64,000 bases of DNA from the NCBI RefSeq assembly GCF_019334305.1, contig NZ_JAHWGH010000017.1:403035-467034 (forward strand). Reading direction: 5' to 3'. The position numbers and the translations under genes are program-made. Origin of the DNA: Rossellomorea orangium. Lineage in GTDB: Bacteria; Bacillota; Bacilli; Bacillales; Bacillaceae_B. The notes under the pieces are model-generated. The model searched no databases. It had not been told where the DNA came from and saw only the letters and a program-made list of their open reading frames with translations. Each line of letters begins with the position of its first letter. Positions within the stretch are counted from its first letter, which is position 1. This document shows, piece after piece, positions 15,735 to 23,580 of this stretch.

Positions 15735-15898
15735 GATTTCACTCCCTTATACATTTTTCGCTGGTCTTTTAAGCGTCAGCGATAAGGTATTTATTAATTG
15801 ATAATGCCTGCGATTTTATGAGCAGGAATGTTTAGTTTAGTTAAATGAGTTTAGTTCTAATGAGTTTAGTTCGTCTACAATTCACGATAGGGGGCCAC
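15735..15898. other. non-coding stretch with GTTTAGTT repeats
   Basis: No ORF is supported. Copies of ATGAGTTTAGTTC and related GTTTAGTT blocks occur at about 15827-15872. They may be operator sites or a replication-related repeat for the genes on either side. Confidence 0.3.
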
Positions 15899-16270
15899 CT
15901 ATTCAGATTGAAGGGGGTCAGTATCGTTTTTTGTAGGGCGGTCACTTCCGAACCAATCCGGAGGCTCCAATACGGTATATTCATTCGATGTCTGACCGCG
16001 ACTATCATAGCGAACAGTCACCTCGATCAACTCCAATTCCGCCAGCCTCTTCAACGCTGCCCTTGCCGTATTCTCCGAGCACAGACACTTGTTCGCAATC
16101 GTCTTAACGCTAGGATGCGACTTGAGCGTCTTGTTGTCTGCGTGAAAGCATAGGACGGCGTATACGAGCTTCTGAATCGGCTTGTCGAGGTATGCTTCGT
16201 CATCCATGACCGCCTTGGTGACGCGAATGAATCGGTGGTCGTGAAAATCAATCGCTTTCTTTTTCGTCAA
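15899..16270 (-). CDS. winged-helix phage replication protein
   Basis: A 123-residue protein with a helix-turn-helix of the replication-initiator type: YAVLCFHADNKTLKSHPSVK, then TIANKCLCSENTARAALKRL. These resemble N-terminal domains of phage DnaD-like initiators, but no C-terminal DnaD domain follows. The start is TTG 16270 behind GAGGAGG, overlapping the stop of the HNH gene (TTGA). It is a candidate origin-binding protein for the helicase-loader system downstream. Confidence 0.65.
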   Translation of the reverse strand: MTKKKAIDFHDHRFIRVTKAVMDDEAYLDKPIQKLVYAVLCFHADNKTLKSHPSVKTIANKCLCSENTARAALKRLAELELIEVTVRYDSRGQTSNEYTVLEPPDWFGSDRPTKNDTDPLQSE

Positions 16271-17202
16271 CTTACGTCCTCCTCTCGCAACTGATCGACC
16301 GTCCTCGGATTGGCGTGGCACCAGTAAACATATTCGCGATATTCTTCGCGTGTCATTTCGTTTAGTTCCGCAAGGTAATCGATAAGAGTGTCGAATTTTT
16401 CCTGCGATAAGTTAAAACGTTGTTTGTTGGCGCTGAACCATTCGAAGATGTTAGACTTCTTTTTGTTCATGTTCAAATCACTTCGTAACGGAATCATGTT
16501 CGACTTTATTGTCCCGCCATGGCCAATCGCAATCGGTATCACGTGGTCCAAATGAATGTCTGCGTCACCTGTCAACACACAACCTCCGAAAACTTCAAGA
16601 GTATCGAGTAGGTCATTTTCGTCATAACCAAAAGGTAACAACTTTTCCTTTGCCCGCCTGTTATGTGCATGAATTTTCAAATGCTCCCGGTAGCTATCGC
16701 TTGTAAGTACGTATTTCCGCACCCTCTCGTATGAGCATTTTTTGCAATATGATTCTATCCCGTAAATAGATGATGCGTGTTTGTTAAACCTTTTAACGGA
16801 AACGTTTTTGCTACATACCGTACAACATTTCTGGACTCCGGATAACATTCTCGTATAACCCTTTTCCCTAAAGTAATCCGAGATGCCGCCGTACTCTTTT
16901 CTTACGTAAACGCCAACACTCCGGAAGTCTTCCGATAAGAAGTCGTCAAGTAATACTCTTCTTCCTTCGTATAATTCCGTGAGGATATCTTCTAGCCTAT
17001 CTTCCTCATGCAACCATTCGAAGTTTTGGTGAAGATGTCTCTTATCTCCGTCTTCGTCGAACGGTATATAACCATCGTCAAGATCGCCAGATTGTATCGC
17101 TCTAAATATCGCAGAGTGATGAAGTCCTAACGATCTTCCTACCGCCCTACCGGACATGCCGGTATCTAATAGCTCTTGCGCCTTCTCTAAGTCAAATTTC
17201 AT
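16267..17202 (-). CDS. HNH endonuclease with N-terminal HTH
   Basis: About 311 residues. An N-terminal helix-turn-helix (LLDTGMSGRAVGRSLGLHHSAI) precedes Cys pairs (CCTVCSK, CKKCSYE) and a C-terminal HNH domain: CVLTG, HLDHVIPIAIGHGG, NMIPLRSDLN, NIFEWF. The C-terminal half is a paralog of the gene at 5066. I chose ATG 17202, behind AAGGAGG, over an upstream start at 17334 that reads through repeated promoter DNA. Probably a homing-type endonuclease; cleavage target unknown. Confidence 0.85.
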   Translation of the reverse strand: MKFDLEKAQELLDTGMSGRAVGRSLGLHHSAIFRAIQSGDLDDGYIPFDEDGDKRHLHQNFEWLHEEDRLEDILTELYEGRRVLLDDFLSEDFRSVGVYVRKEYGGISDYFREKGYTRMLSGVQKCCTVCSKNVSVKRFNKHASSIYGIESYCKKCSYERVRKYVLTSDSYREHLKIHAHNRRAKEKLLPFGYDENDLLDTLEVFGGCVLTGDADIHLDHVIPIAIGHGGTIKSNMIPLRSDLNMNKKKSNIFEWFSANKQRFNLSQEKFDTLIDYLAELNEMTREEYREYVYWCHANPRTVDQLREEDVS

Positions 17203-17229
17203 AACGTCCTCCTTATTTATCGCCTCCCT

Positions 17230-17345
17230 TCCGAAAAGCTTGGCGTCCTTACCGGATAATATGCACTTACGACCACTTCCGCACAAATTAGTTCGAAAAA
17301 GTTTTCCGTCCTTACTGTATAGTACACTCGCCAAACCACTTCCGC
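17230..17345. repeat. two 53-bp direct repeats upstream of the right operon
   Basis: Copies at 17230-17282 and 17293-17345, of equal length and about 70% alike, start 63 bases apart (six helical turns). Each ends in CCACTTCCGC. They lie in the leader of the right phage operon, consistent with duplicated operator or control sites. Confidence 0.5.
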
Positions 17346-17424
17346 GTGCCTCCGCACAAATTTCTCCGAATTATTTTTTCCGCACCTATACTTATCGCCA
17401 TTTCTCCGCAAAAACCACGCAAAT

Positions 17425-17457
17425 AAAAAAAACGCCCCCTTGCGAAAAGGAGACGTT
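17425..17457 (-). terminator. terminator between spo0A and the prophage operon
   Basis: Minus strand: AACGTCTCC, loop, GGGGGCGTT (with G-T pairs), then eight T residues. It would stop transcription from spo0A before the prophage genes. Confidence 0.7.
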
Positions 17458-17543
17458 CTGTTCTATAGTATTACTACGTAGATTAGCGTATTAGTTTGTC
17501 GGAATCACGCCAGAAAATTCATCGGAACGACGGCACCTTCCAA

Positions 17544-17579
17544 CGCCAAATTCCCGGCCAAATTCACGGGCAAATTCCC
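17544..17579. repeat. 12-bp tandem repeat after spo0A
   Basis: Three units with an exact 12-base period, sharing CAAATTC (at 17547, 17559 and 17571), begin about 14 bases after the spo0A stop. They may be integrase or other protein arm sites at the prophage boundary. Confidence 0.6.
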
Positions 17580-17592
17580 GTCACTCCAACGT

Positions 17593-18372
17593 TCAAGAAG
17601 CCATATGCTCCAATCGAAGCTTGTCAGCCACCATGGCGATGAACTCTGAGTTCGTTGGTTTCGCCTTAGACATGCTGACGGTGTATCCGAACAAGGAAGA
17701 AATGGAATCAATATTCCCTCTGCTCCAAGCCACTTCAATGGCATGACGGATTGCCCGCTCCACACGCGAAGCCGTTGTATTGTATTTCTTGGCAATATCT
17801 GGATACAAGACCTTTGTGATCGATCCAAGCAATTCGATATCATTGTAAACCATAGAAATCGCTTCTCGCAAATATAAGTAACCTTTAATATGTGCCGGTA
17901 CGCCGATTTCGTGGATGATGCTTGTAATACTTGCATCCAAGTTTCTTGGTTTTTGCTCTGTATTCATTCTGGATGAGGAAGGTTTTTTGATGATTGGGTT
18001 TGATTTTCCGCTAACTTGTCTGATATGACTCACTAGGTTTTCCATATCGAATGGCTTTAGGATAAAATAAGAAGCTCCTAGGTCGACAGCTTTCTTCGTA
18101 ACATCTTCCTGACCGAAGGCCGTAAGCATGATAACGTTCGGAATGCTCTTCTTTTCACGAAGTCGTTCCAATACAGCCAGCCCGTCCAGATGAGGCATGA
18201 TAATATCTAAGACCAGAACATCTGGATCGACTTCTTCTAATAAATCCAAACAATCTTGACCATTATGAGCAATACCTACTACTTCCATATCATTTTGTGA
18301 AGCGATGTAGTCCTCCAATAATGACGTCAGTTCACGGTTATCATCCACAACACATACTTTAATCGATTTCAC
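17593..18372 (-). CDS. spo0A: sporulation master regulator Spo0A
   Basis: A 259-residue response regulator: receiver domain ([15 protein letters not shown], phospho-acceptor Asp in [13 protein letters not shown], Lys in ILKPFD) and a C-terminal DNA-binding domain with [20 protein letters not shown]. The end [20 protein letters not shown] matches B. subtilis, so the C-terminus is intact despite the prophage 14 bases away. Phosphorylated by the phosphorelay, it binds 0A boxes and starts sporulation. The start is GTG 18372, 9 bases after GAGGAGG. A longer TTG start at 18390 lies inside that site. Confidence 0.97.
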   Translation of the reverse strand: MKSIKVCVVDDNRELTSLLEDYIASQNDMEVVGIAHNGQDCLDLLEEVDPDVLVLDIIMPHLDGLAVLERLREKKSIPNVIMLTAFGQEDVTKKAVDLGASYFILKPFDMENLVSHIRQVSGKSNPIIKKPSSSRMNTEQKPRNLDASITSIIHEIGVPAHIKGYLYLREAISMVYNDIELLGSITKVLYPDIAKKYNTTASRVERAIRHAIEVAWSRGNIDSISSLFGYTVSMSKAKPTNSEFIAMVADKLRLEHMAS

Positions 18373-18432
18373 TACAGGTTTCCTCCTCAATCCTAATTAA
18401 TTCATCTCTGTAATTTTATTCTAAATTACTTT

Positions 18433-18559
18433 TTCGACAATGCAACCTAAATTCCTTTTATTTTTGAAAAAAACTTGAAAAATATTATATTTTCTTTGAT
18501 TTTCTAAAGATTTCTTTATATTTCGACCCTATTCGATATTCCCGTTTCTGTTTGTCGAA
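18433..18559 (-). promoter_or_regulatory. spo0A promoter region with 0A boxes
   Basis: Exact 0A boxes TGTCGAA occur at 18433-18439 (minus) and 18553-18559 (plus); a near match lies at 18522-18528. An AGGAATTT element just upstream of the first box resembles a sigma-H -35. This fits the autoregulated sporulation promoter of spo0A known in B. subtilis. Confidence 0.55.
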
Positions 18560-18630
18560 TAATCTTTATTTTAACAAGGAGAGGCTCTTTTTGGCAAACC
18601 GACATGATGATAAATCCATATTTCTAAAAC

Positions 18631-18680
18631 AAAAAAGAACCCTTAAAAGCACCCGGGTTCGGTACTTTGGTAAGGGTTTT
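18631..18680 (-). terminator. spoIVB terminator
   Basis: AACCCTTA and TAAGGGTT enclose an inner CCGGGT-type stem and are followed by TTCTTTTTTG on the minus strand. It separates spoIVB from spo0A. Confidence 0.75.
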
Positions 18681-18685
18681 CCACT

Positions 18686-19975
18686 TCAGCTTGCTCGGTT
18701 ATGATCTTTTTTATAAATATCGATTCCAGCTTCACTCAGCATCCATTCGATATGGACACCATATCCACTGGTCGGGTCATTCACAAATACATGGGTGACA
18801 GCCCCGATGACCTTCCCGTTTTGAATGATCGGGCTACCGCTCATACCTTGGACAATTCCACCTGTTTTCTTTAGGAGCTCAGGATCAGTCACTTTCAGGA
18901 CCATCCCTTTCGTTGCCGGATACTTCTGCGGGATGGTGCTGACTATTTCGATGTCGTACATCTCAACTTCTCTTCCATCCACCACAGTTAAGATTTGTGC
19001 CGGTCCTTCTTTCACTTGATGAGAGAGAGCGATTGGCATCGGTTTATCCATCAGATCATTATCGATGGACTGATTCAGTTCTCCAAAAATTCCAAAAGGG
19101 CTATTTCGTGTGATATTACCAATGACGTTCCGGTCAGATGAAAAGCGCGCTAGTTTTTCCCCAGGCTTTCCATCCGTGCCTTTTTGAATGGACGTTACTT
19201 CCGAGTTCACGATTTCACCATTCTCAACGACGATGGGCTTTTTTGTATCCATATCTGAAATGACATGCCCAAGTGCACCATATTTTTTGGACTTCGGATC
19301 ATAAAATGTCATTGTGCCGATACCTGCTGCTGAATCACGGATATACAGACCCAATTTATAATTTTTATCCCCTTTTTCCTTCAATGGCAGCAAGTGTGTC
19401 TTTACCGTCTTTTGCTCCCTCTTGATCACCACGTCCAGAGATTTGGATTCTTCTCCCGCCTTCTGAACAAAAGGAGCAACATCAGCTAATTCTTCAATTT
19501 TTGACCCATTGATTTCTGTAATCATGTCCCCTACCTGAATACCGGCCTTTTCGCCGGGGGACATTTTCCCATCATCTGTATCAACCAGATGATGACCAAC
19601 CACCAACACCCCAACAGTATTTAACTTGACTCCAATAGATTGCCCACCAGGAATCACCTTGAAATCTTTCAGTACTTCAACATCGACCTTTTTAATGGGT
19701 AAACCGGCGAGCTCAAAGACCACTTCGTCCTTCCCTACAGAACTTCCCTGGATGGAGAGCTGCCCTTTCCCTTCTTCTACTTGAACATGTCCATTATGCG
19801 ACGAACCCATAGTCGTGACGGATGCAGCCTTAGGGAGAGCAACTTGATCCCCTTCCATCACCCTTACAGTGTTCGGTGTATTGATATATTGTTGAACAGG
19901 CTTGTAAAAACCAATAAGACAAAGCGAAACAAGGAGAATTCCACCTATACATTTCCTTAACCAATCTATACTCAA
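18686..19975 (-). CDS. spoIVB: SpoIVB sporulation serine peptidase
   Basis: A 429-residue forespore-secreted protease (family S55) that signals to the mother cell to activate pro-sigma-K processing through SpoIVFA. It shows an N-terminal membrane anchor (residues about 9-25), a PDZ domain ([22 protein letters not shown], then [10 protein letters not shown]) and a catalytic domain with GALGHVIS (His) and GMSGSPI (Ser). The TTG at 19975 lies about 10 bases after AGGAG and is preferred to the longer ORF start. It is next to spo0A, as in all Bacillus. Confidence 0.95.
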   Translation of the reverse strand: MSIDWLRKCIGGILLVSLCLIGFYKPVQQYINTPNTVRVMEGDQVALPKAASVTTMGSSHNGHVQVEEGKGQLSIQGSSVGKDEVVFELAGLPIKKVDVEVLKDFKVIPGGQSIGVKLNTVGVLVVGHHLVDTDDGKMSPGEKAGIQVGDMITEINGSKIEELADVAPFVQKAGEESKSLDVVIKREQKTVKTHLLPLKEKGDKNYKLGLYIRDSAAGIGTMTFYDPKSKKYGALGHVISDMDTKKPIVVENGEIVNSEVTSIQKGTDGKPGEKLARFSSDRNVIGNITRNSPFGIFGELNQSIDNDLMDKPMPIALSHQVKEGPAQILTVVDGREVEMYDIEIVSTIPQKYPATKGMVLKVTDPELLKKTGGIVQGMSGSPIIQNGKVIGAVTHVFVNDPTSGYGVHIEWMLSEAGIDIYKKDHNRAS

Positions 19976-20023
19976 TATATTCACTCTCCTCGCTTCTAAT
20001 CCACACACATTAACTATTGGCTA

Positions 20024-20062
20024 CAGTTATAATTTTGCCTTTAAAAGCCACATTTATAACTG
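20024..20062. repeat. 39-bp inverted repeat between recN and spoIVB
   Basis: Perfect 9-base arms CAGTTATAA/TTATAACTG with an inner GGC/GCC pair. It sits in the spoIVB leader just after the recN terminator. It could be a protein-binding palindrome or a hairpin controlling spoIVB. Confidence 0.5.
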
Positions 20063-20070
20063 GTAATCAC

Positions 20071-20103
20071 GAAAAAAAAGCTACCCGAATTGGATAGCTT
20101 TTC
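20071..20103 (-). terminator. recN terminator
   Basis: AAAGCTATCC, AATT, CGGGTAGCTTT, then T8 on the minus strand, overlapping the recN stop codon. Confidence 0.8.
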
Positions 20104-21811
20104 ATGTTTCTTTTATAGATCCTGCCAACTGCAGTAGTTCCTTTGCATGTTCCAACGTTAAATCAGTTATTTCCACACCTGATATCATGCGTGAGATTTC
20201 TTTAATCTTATCTTTCTCCTGTAGCCGTTTCACCATGGTACTTGTCCTGCCACCGGAAAGCTTTTTCGATATGAATAAGTGACAGTCTGCCATAGCAGCC
20301 ACCTGTGGCAAATGGGAAATACACATAACCTGGGAATGGACGGCAACTTGATAAATTTTTTCGGCGATTGCCTGAGCGACTCTTCCGCTCACACCCGTAT
20401 CCACTTCATCGAAAATGATCGAAGTAATTCCTTGATGTTTTGAAAAGATGGTCTTAAGAGCGAGCATGATCCTTGAAAGTTCTCCACCTGAAGCCACTTT
20501 AGATAAAGGCTTTAAAGGCTCTCCAGGATTGGTAGAGATATAAAACTCAACCGTATCCCACCCATCCTTTTTGAAATGTTGAAAGGAAAATGATTCACCT
20601 TCTCCACTTTTCACAAAACGGACTTCGAATTTCGTTTTATCCATATACAGCTGCTTTAGCTGCTCATGAATGCTTGCGGTCAATTTTTTTGCCCATTGCT
20701 TTCGTGTTTGGGAGAGATTTTTCGCTTCCAGAGATAAATCTTTCTCCAAAGAATGTAATTTACTCTGTAAATGTTCAACATGGGAATCCTTATTCATGAT
20801 GGTTTCGATTTCTTCTTCGATCTTTGAACTGTAAGCAAGGATTTCTTCCACTGATGATCCATATTTTCTCTTAAGACCATTGATTTCATTCAACCTTGCC
20901 TCGATCAAATCCAAACGATTCGGCTCGAACTCAAGCATATCCAACGCTCCCCTTACCTGATGGGCAGCATCTTCTAGGATGTAATAGGCATTTGACACGG
21001 ATTCAAGTGTCTTTTCATATTGTGAATCCACTTCTGCAGCCGTTTCAAGATGGCTCATGGCAAGTCCTGCCCAGTCCATCCCTTTTCTCTCGCCCTGAAT
21101 GCTATCATAGGAAGTTTGAAGCGCTTCAAACAGCCGTTCGAAATTCATCAGCTTCCGTTTTTCTTCCACCAGCTCTTCATCTTCGTTGAGCTGTAGATTC
21201 GCTTCATGGATTTCTTTCAGTTGAAATTGAATGAGATCCAGACGGTGCGCCATCTCCTGCTCATTCTCATTCAATCTGTTCAATTGCTTATAGATGGAAA
21301 GATACTCTTTATATACTTCTCCGTAGCTGGATAAACCAGAGGCGATTTCACTGCCACCGAATTGGTCCAATAAGGAAAGATGCAGACTTTCATTCATCAG
21401 TTCCTGATGTTCGTGCTGTCCATGGATATCAATGAGACTTGCCCCGATTTCTCTCATGATAGCGATGGTCACCAGCTTGCCATTGATTCTACATACACTT
21501 TTTCCAGTGCTCGAGATATCCCTTCTGAGGATGATCATGCCTTCCTCAATCTCAATCCCGAAATCCGCCACTTTCCGAAAGCAAGGATGAGTTTCATTAT
21601 CAAGAATAAATAACCCTTCAATTTCAGCCTTTTTCTCTCCATGCCGTACATATTCAGAAGATCCTCTACCGCCAACCAATAAATGAATGGCATCGATGAT
21701 AATCGATTTACCAGCACCCGTTTCACCAGATAATACGGTCAATCCTTCTTCAAAGGAAAGGGAGAGGGAATCGATTATGGCGAAATTTTTGATTGATAGT
21801 TCTTGTAGCAA
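20102..21811 (-). CDS. recN: DNA repair protein RecN
   Basis: A 569-residue SMC-like ATPase that gathers DNA ends at double-strand breaks. Walker A is GETGAGKSII near residue 32, a long coiled coil occupies the middle (about 160-370), and the signature/Walker B part includes SGGELSRIMLAL and IIFDEVDTG near the end. The start is TTG 21811, spaced 5 bases from GAGGTGA; the N-terminus then reads LQELSIKNFAI as in B. subtilis. It lies next to argR, as usual. Confidence 0.97.
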   Translation of the reverse strand: MLQELSIKNFAIIDSLSLSFEEGLTVLSGETGAGKSIIIDAIHLLVGGRGSSEYVRHGEKKAEIEGLFILDNETHPCFRKVADFGIEIEEGMIILRRDISSTGKSVCRINGKLVTIAIMREIGASLIDIHGQHEHQELMNESLHLSLLDQFGGSEIASGLSSYGEVYKEYLSIYKQLNRLNENEQEMAHRLDLIQFQLKEIHEANLQLNEDEELVEEKRKLMNFERLFEALQTSYDSIQGERKGMDWAGLAMSHLETAAEVDSQYEKTLESVSNAYYILEDAAHQVRGALDMLEFEPNRLDLIEARLNEINGLKRKYGSSVEEILAYSSKIEEEIETIMNKDSHVEHLQSKLHSLEKDLSLEAKNLSQTRKQWAKKLTASIHEQLKQLYMDKTKFEVRFVKSGEGESFSFQHFKKDGWDTVEFYISTNPGEPLKPLSKVASGGELSRIMLALKTIFSKHQGITSIIFDEVDTGVSGRVAQAIAEKIYQVAVHSQVMCISHLPQVAAMADCHLFISKKLSGGRTSTMVKRLQEKDKIKEISRMISGVEITDLTLEHAKELLQLAGSIKET

Positions 21812-21922
21812 AACATTCACCTCAAATAAAAAGGAGCTTTCCCCTCACATTACTCAAAAGAGAAGCCTCCTATTGGATTTTGTATAAGGGTCAGTAATAG
21901 ACCCATTGTGTTCATTACTGAT

Positions 21923-22372
21923 TTACAACATATCTAAAAATCGTTCCGAAACGACTCTGGTTTCTTCCTCTGTCCGGCAAATGATCAAGCAAGTGTCATC
22001 GCCACAAATGGTCCCTAAAATTTCTTCCCAATCCAAGTTATCGATCAATGCACCGATGGCGTTGGCATTACCGGGTAACGTTTTCATTACCAGCATGTGT
22101 CCTGCCTGATCCACTTTTACGAAAGCATCGGTCAGTGTCCGCTTTAACTTTTGAAGGGGATTGAATCGTTGATCAGCCGGTAAACTATATTTGTACCTGC
22201 CATCCATCAACGGAACCTTAACGAGATGCAGCTCCTTGATATCCCTTGACACGGTTGCCTGCGTCACATTAAAACCTGCATTCTTCAGGCTTTCCACAAG
22301 CTCATCCTGTGTTTCAACATCTCTATTCGTAATGATTTCCCTGATTTTAATATGTCTTTGCCCTTTGTTCAT
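21923..22372 (-). CDS. argR: arginine repressor ArgR (AhrC)
   Basis: 149 residues. The winged helix lies at the N-terminus ([16 protein letters not shown]). The C-terminal hexamerisation and arginine-binding domain contains [15 protein letters not shown] and [12 protein letters not shown]. It represses arginine biosynthesis and activates catabolism when arginine is bound. The second of two ATGs, as in B. subtilis, is taken as start (AGAGGTG site). Confidence 0.95.
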   Translation of the reverse strand: MNKGQRHIKIREIITNRDVETQDELVESLKNAGFNVTQATVSRDIKELHLVKVPLMDGRYKYSLPADQRFNPLQKLKRTLTDAFVKVDQAGHMLVMKTLPGNANAIGALIDNLDWEEILGTICGDDTCLIICRTEEETRVVSERFLDML

Positions 22373-22467
22373 CATAGAACATACACCTCTTACATTGGAT
22401 TAAATCCTGTATAAATATACCTCTACGCTTATGTTAGCCTATTTTGTATGGAAGTACAATAAAAAAG

Positions 22468-22610
22468 AAAAGCGGAGGCGGCTTGGTAGGGGCGACAAGC
22501 ATAAGGCGAGTAACCCGGAAAGGCGCTCTTTGCCTTTTTGGGTTGCTTGACTTATGACCTCGAGCCCCTAGCCGCCGGAGCTGGACAATCGAAAAGCGGA
22601 GGCGGTTGGC
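22468..22610. repeat. dispersed hairpin repeat, copy 1
   Basis: Opens with AAAGCGGAGGCGG and contains GCGACAAGCATAAG, then matching hairpin arms around AAAGGCG/GCCTTT, and CTTATGACCTCGAG. A partial second start follows at 22591. Same family as the elements at 30799, 30923 and 60745. Short ORFs read through it are not genes. Confidence 0.75.
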
Positions 22611-22705
22611 TCTTGAACTGAGCAGCTGCTCTATTCTCAAAAGTGAACCGATTATAATAAATTTTAGAGTTTTATTTTCAAGACCAGCCCAATGATAATA
22701 AAAAC

Positions 22706-22737
22706 GAAAAAAAGCCGCCCTCCGAAGAAGAGCGGCA
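22706..22737 (-). terminator. terminator after yqxC
   Basis: GCCGCTCT, loop TCTTCGG, AGGGCGGC, then T7 on the minus strand, directly after the yqxC stop. Confidence 0.8.
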
Positions 22738-22743
22738 TGATCC

Positions 22744-23580
22744 TTATTCCGATTTTGCTTTTAATTGACTATGAGCATCCTCGATGACTTCATCCGGGGT
22801 GATGTCTAGAAGCGACTGTCCTTCACCTTCAGCACCTGACCATTTCAAGTGAATGAGAAACTCGATATTACCGTCTCCACCAGTAATAGGAGAGTAAGAC
22901 AAGCCGGCGATTTGATAGCCTTCTTTGATTGCCAGCGTCATGATTTTCTCGATGACCATCTTGTGCACAACTGGATCTCTTACGATTCCTTTTTTCCCAA
23001 CCTGGTCCTTCCCTGCTTCAAACTGCGGCTTGATTAAGGCGACACAATCCCCACCAGGCACTAGCAATGTTTTCAGAACAGGCAGTATCAATGAAAGAGA
23101 AATGAAGGATACATCAATGGATGCAAAGCTTGGCATTTCCCCATCGAGATCAGCCGGGGTGACGTAGCGGAAGTTGGTCCTTTCCATCACGACGACCCGT
23201 TCATCCTGTCTCAGTTTCCAGGCTAATTGATTGTATCCTACATCGAGGGCATAGGACATTTTGGCACCGTTTTGAAGGGCACAATCCGTAAATCCACCTG
23301 TGGAAGCACCGATATCTATCATCACTTTACCGTCTACATCCACATCGAAGACCTGCAAGGCTTTCTCGAGCTTCAACCCTCCGCGGCTCACATAAGGGAT
23401 TACTTTCCCCTTCATCGTCAGAGGGATGTCCTCACTGACTTTTTCACCCGGCTTGTCCAGTCTCATTTCATTGGAATAAACTAGTCCAGCCATGACGGCC
23501 CGTTTCGCTTTTTCTCTTGTTTCAATTAATCCTCGTTCTACTAGAAGTACGTCTACACGTTGTTTTTTTACTTTCATCAT
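22744..23580 (-). CDS. yqxC: TlyA-family S4/FtsJ RNA methyltransferase (YqxC)
   Basis: 278 residues. An S4 RNA-binding domain at the N-terminus (KKQRVDVLLVERGLIETREK) is followed by an FtsJ-type methyltransferase domain: SAM motif I DIGASTGGFTDCAL near 89, a later IKPQFEAGKDQVG with the catalytic Lys, and an acid in YSPITGGDGN. The TlyA family methylates ribose 2'-O positions in rRNA in mycobacteria; the role here is inferred. The start overlaps the dxs stop (TAATG). Confidence 0.9.
   Translation of the reverse strand: MMKVKKQRVDVLLVERGLIETREKAKRAVMAGLVYSNEMRLDKPGEKVSEDIPLTMKGKVIPYVSRGGLKLEKALQVFDVDVDGKVMIDIGASTGGFTDCALQNGAKMSYALDVGYNQLAWKLRQDERVVVMERTNFRYVTPADLDGEMPSFASIDVSFISLSLILPVLKTLLVPGGDCVALIKPQFEAGKDQVGKKGIVRDPVVHKMVIEKIMTLAIKEGYQIAGLSYSPITGGDGNIEFLIHLKWSGAEGEGQSLLDITPDEVIEDAHSQLKAKSE

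Noticed and set aside
17505..17936. 143-aa ORF antisense-frame to spo0A
   Set aside because: Out-of-frame shadow of spo0A running over the 12-bp repeat.
18373..18390. TTG start for spo0A
   Set aside because: It lies in the ribosome site; GTG 18372 matches B. subtilis.
20590..20799. Plus-strand ORFs inside recN
   Set aside because: Shadow frames of a conserved gene.
22434..22640. 68-aa ORF in the repeat
   Set aside because: It reads across the dispersed repeat, has no ribosome site, and analogous ORFs arise in the other copies.
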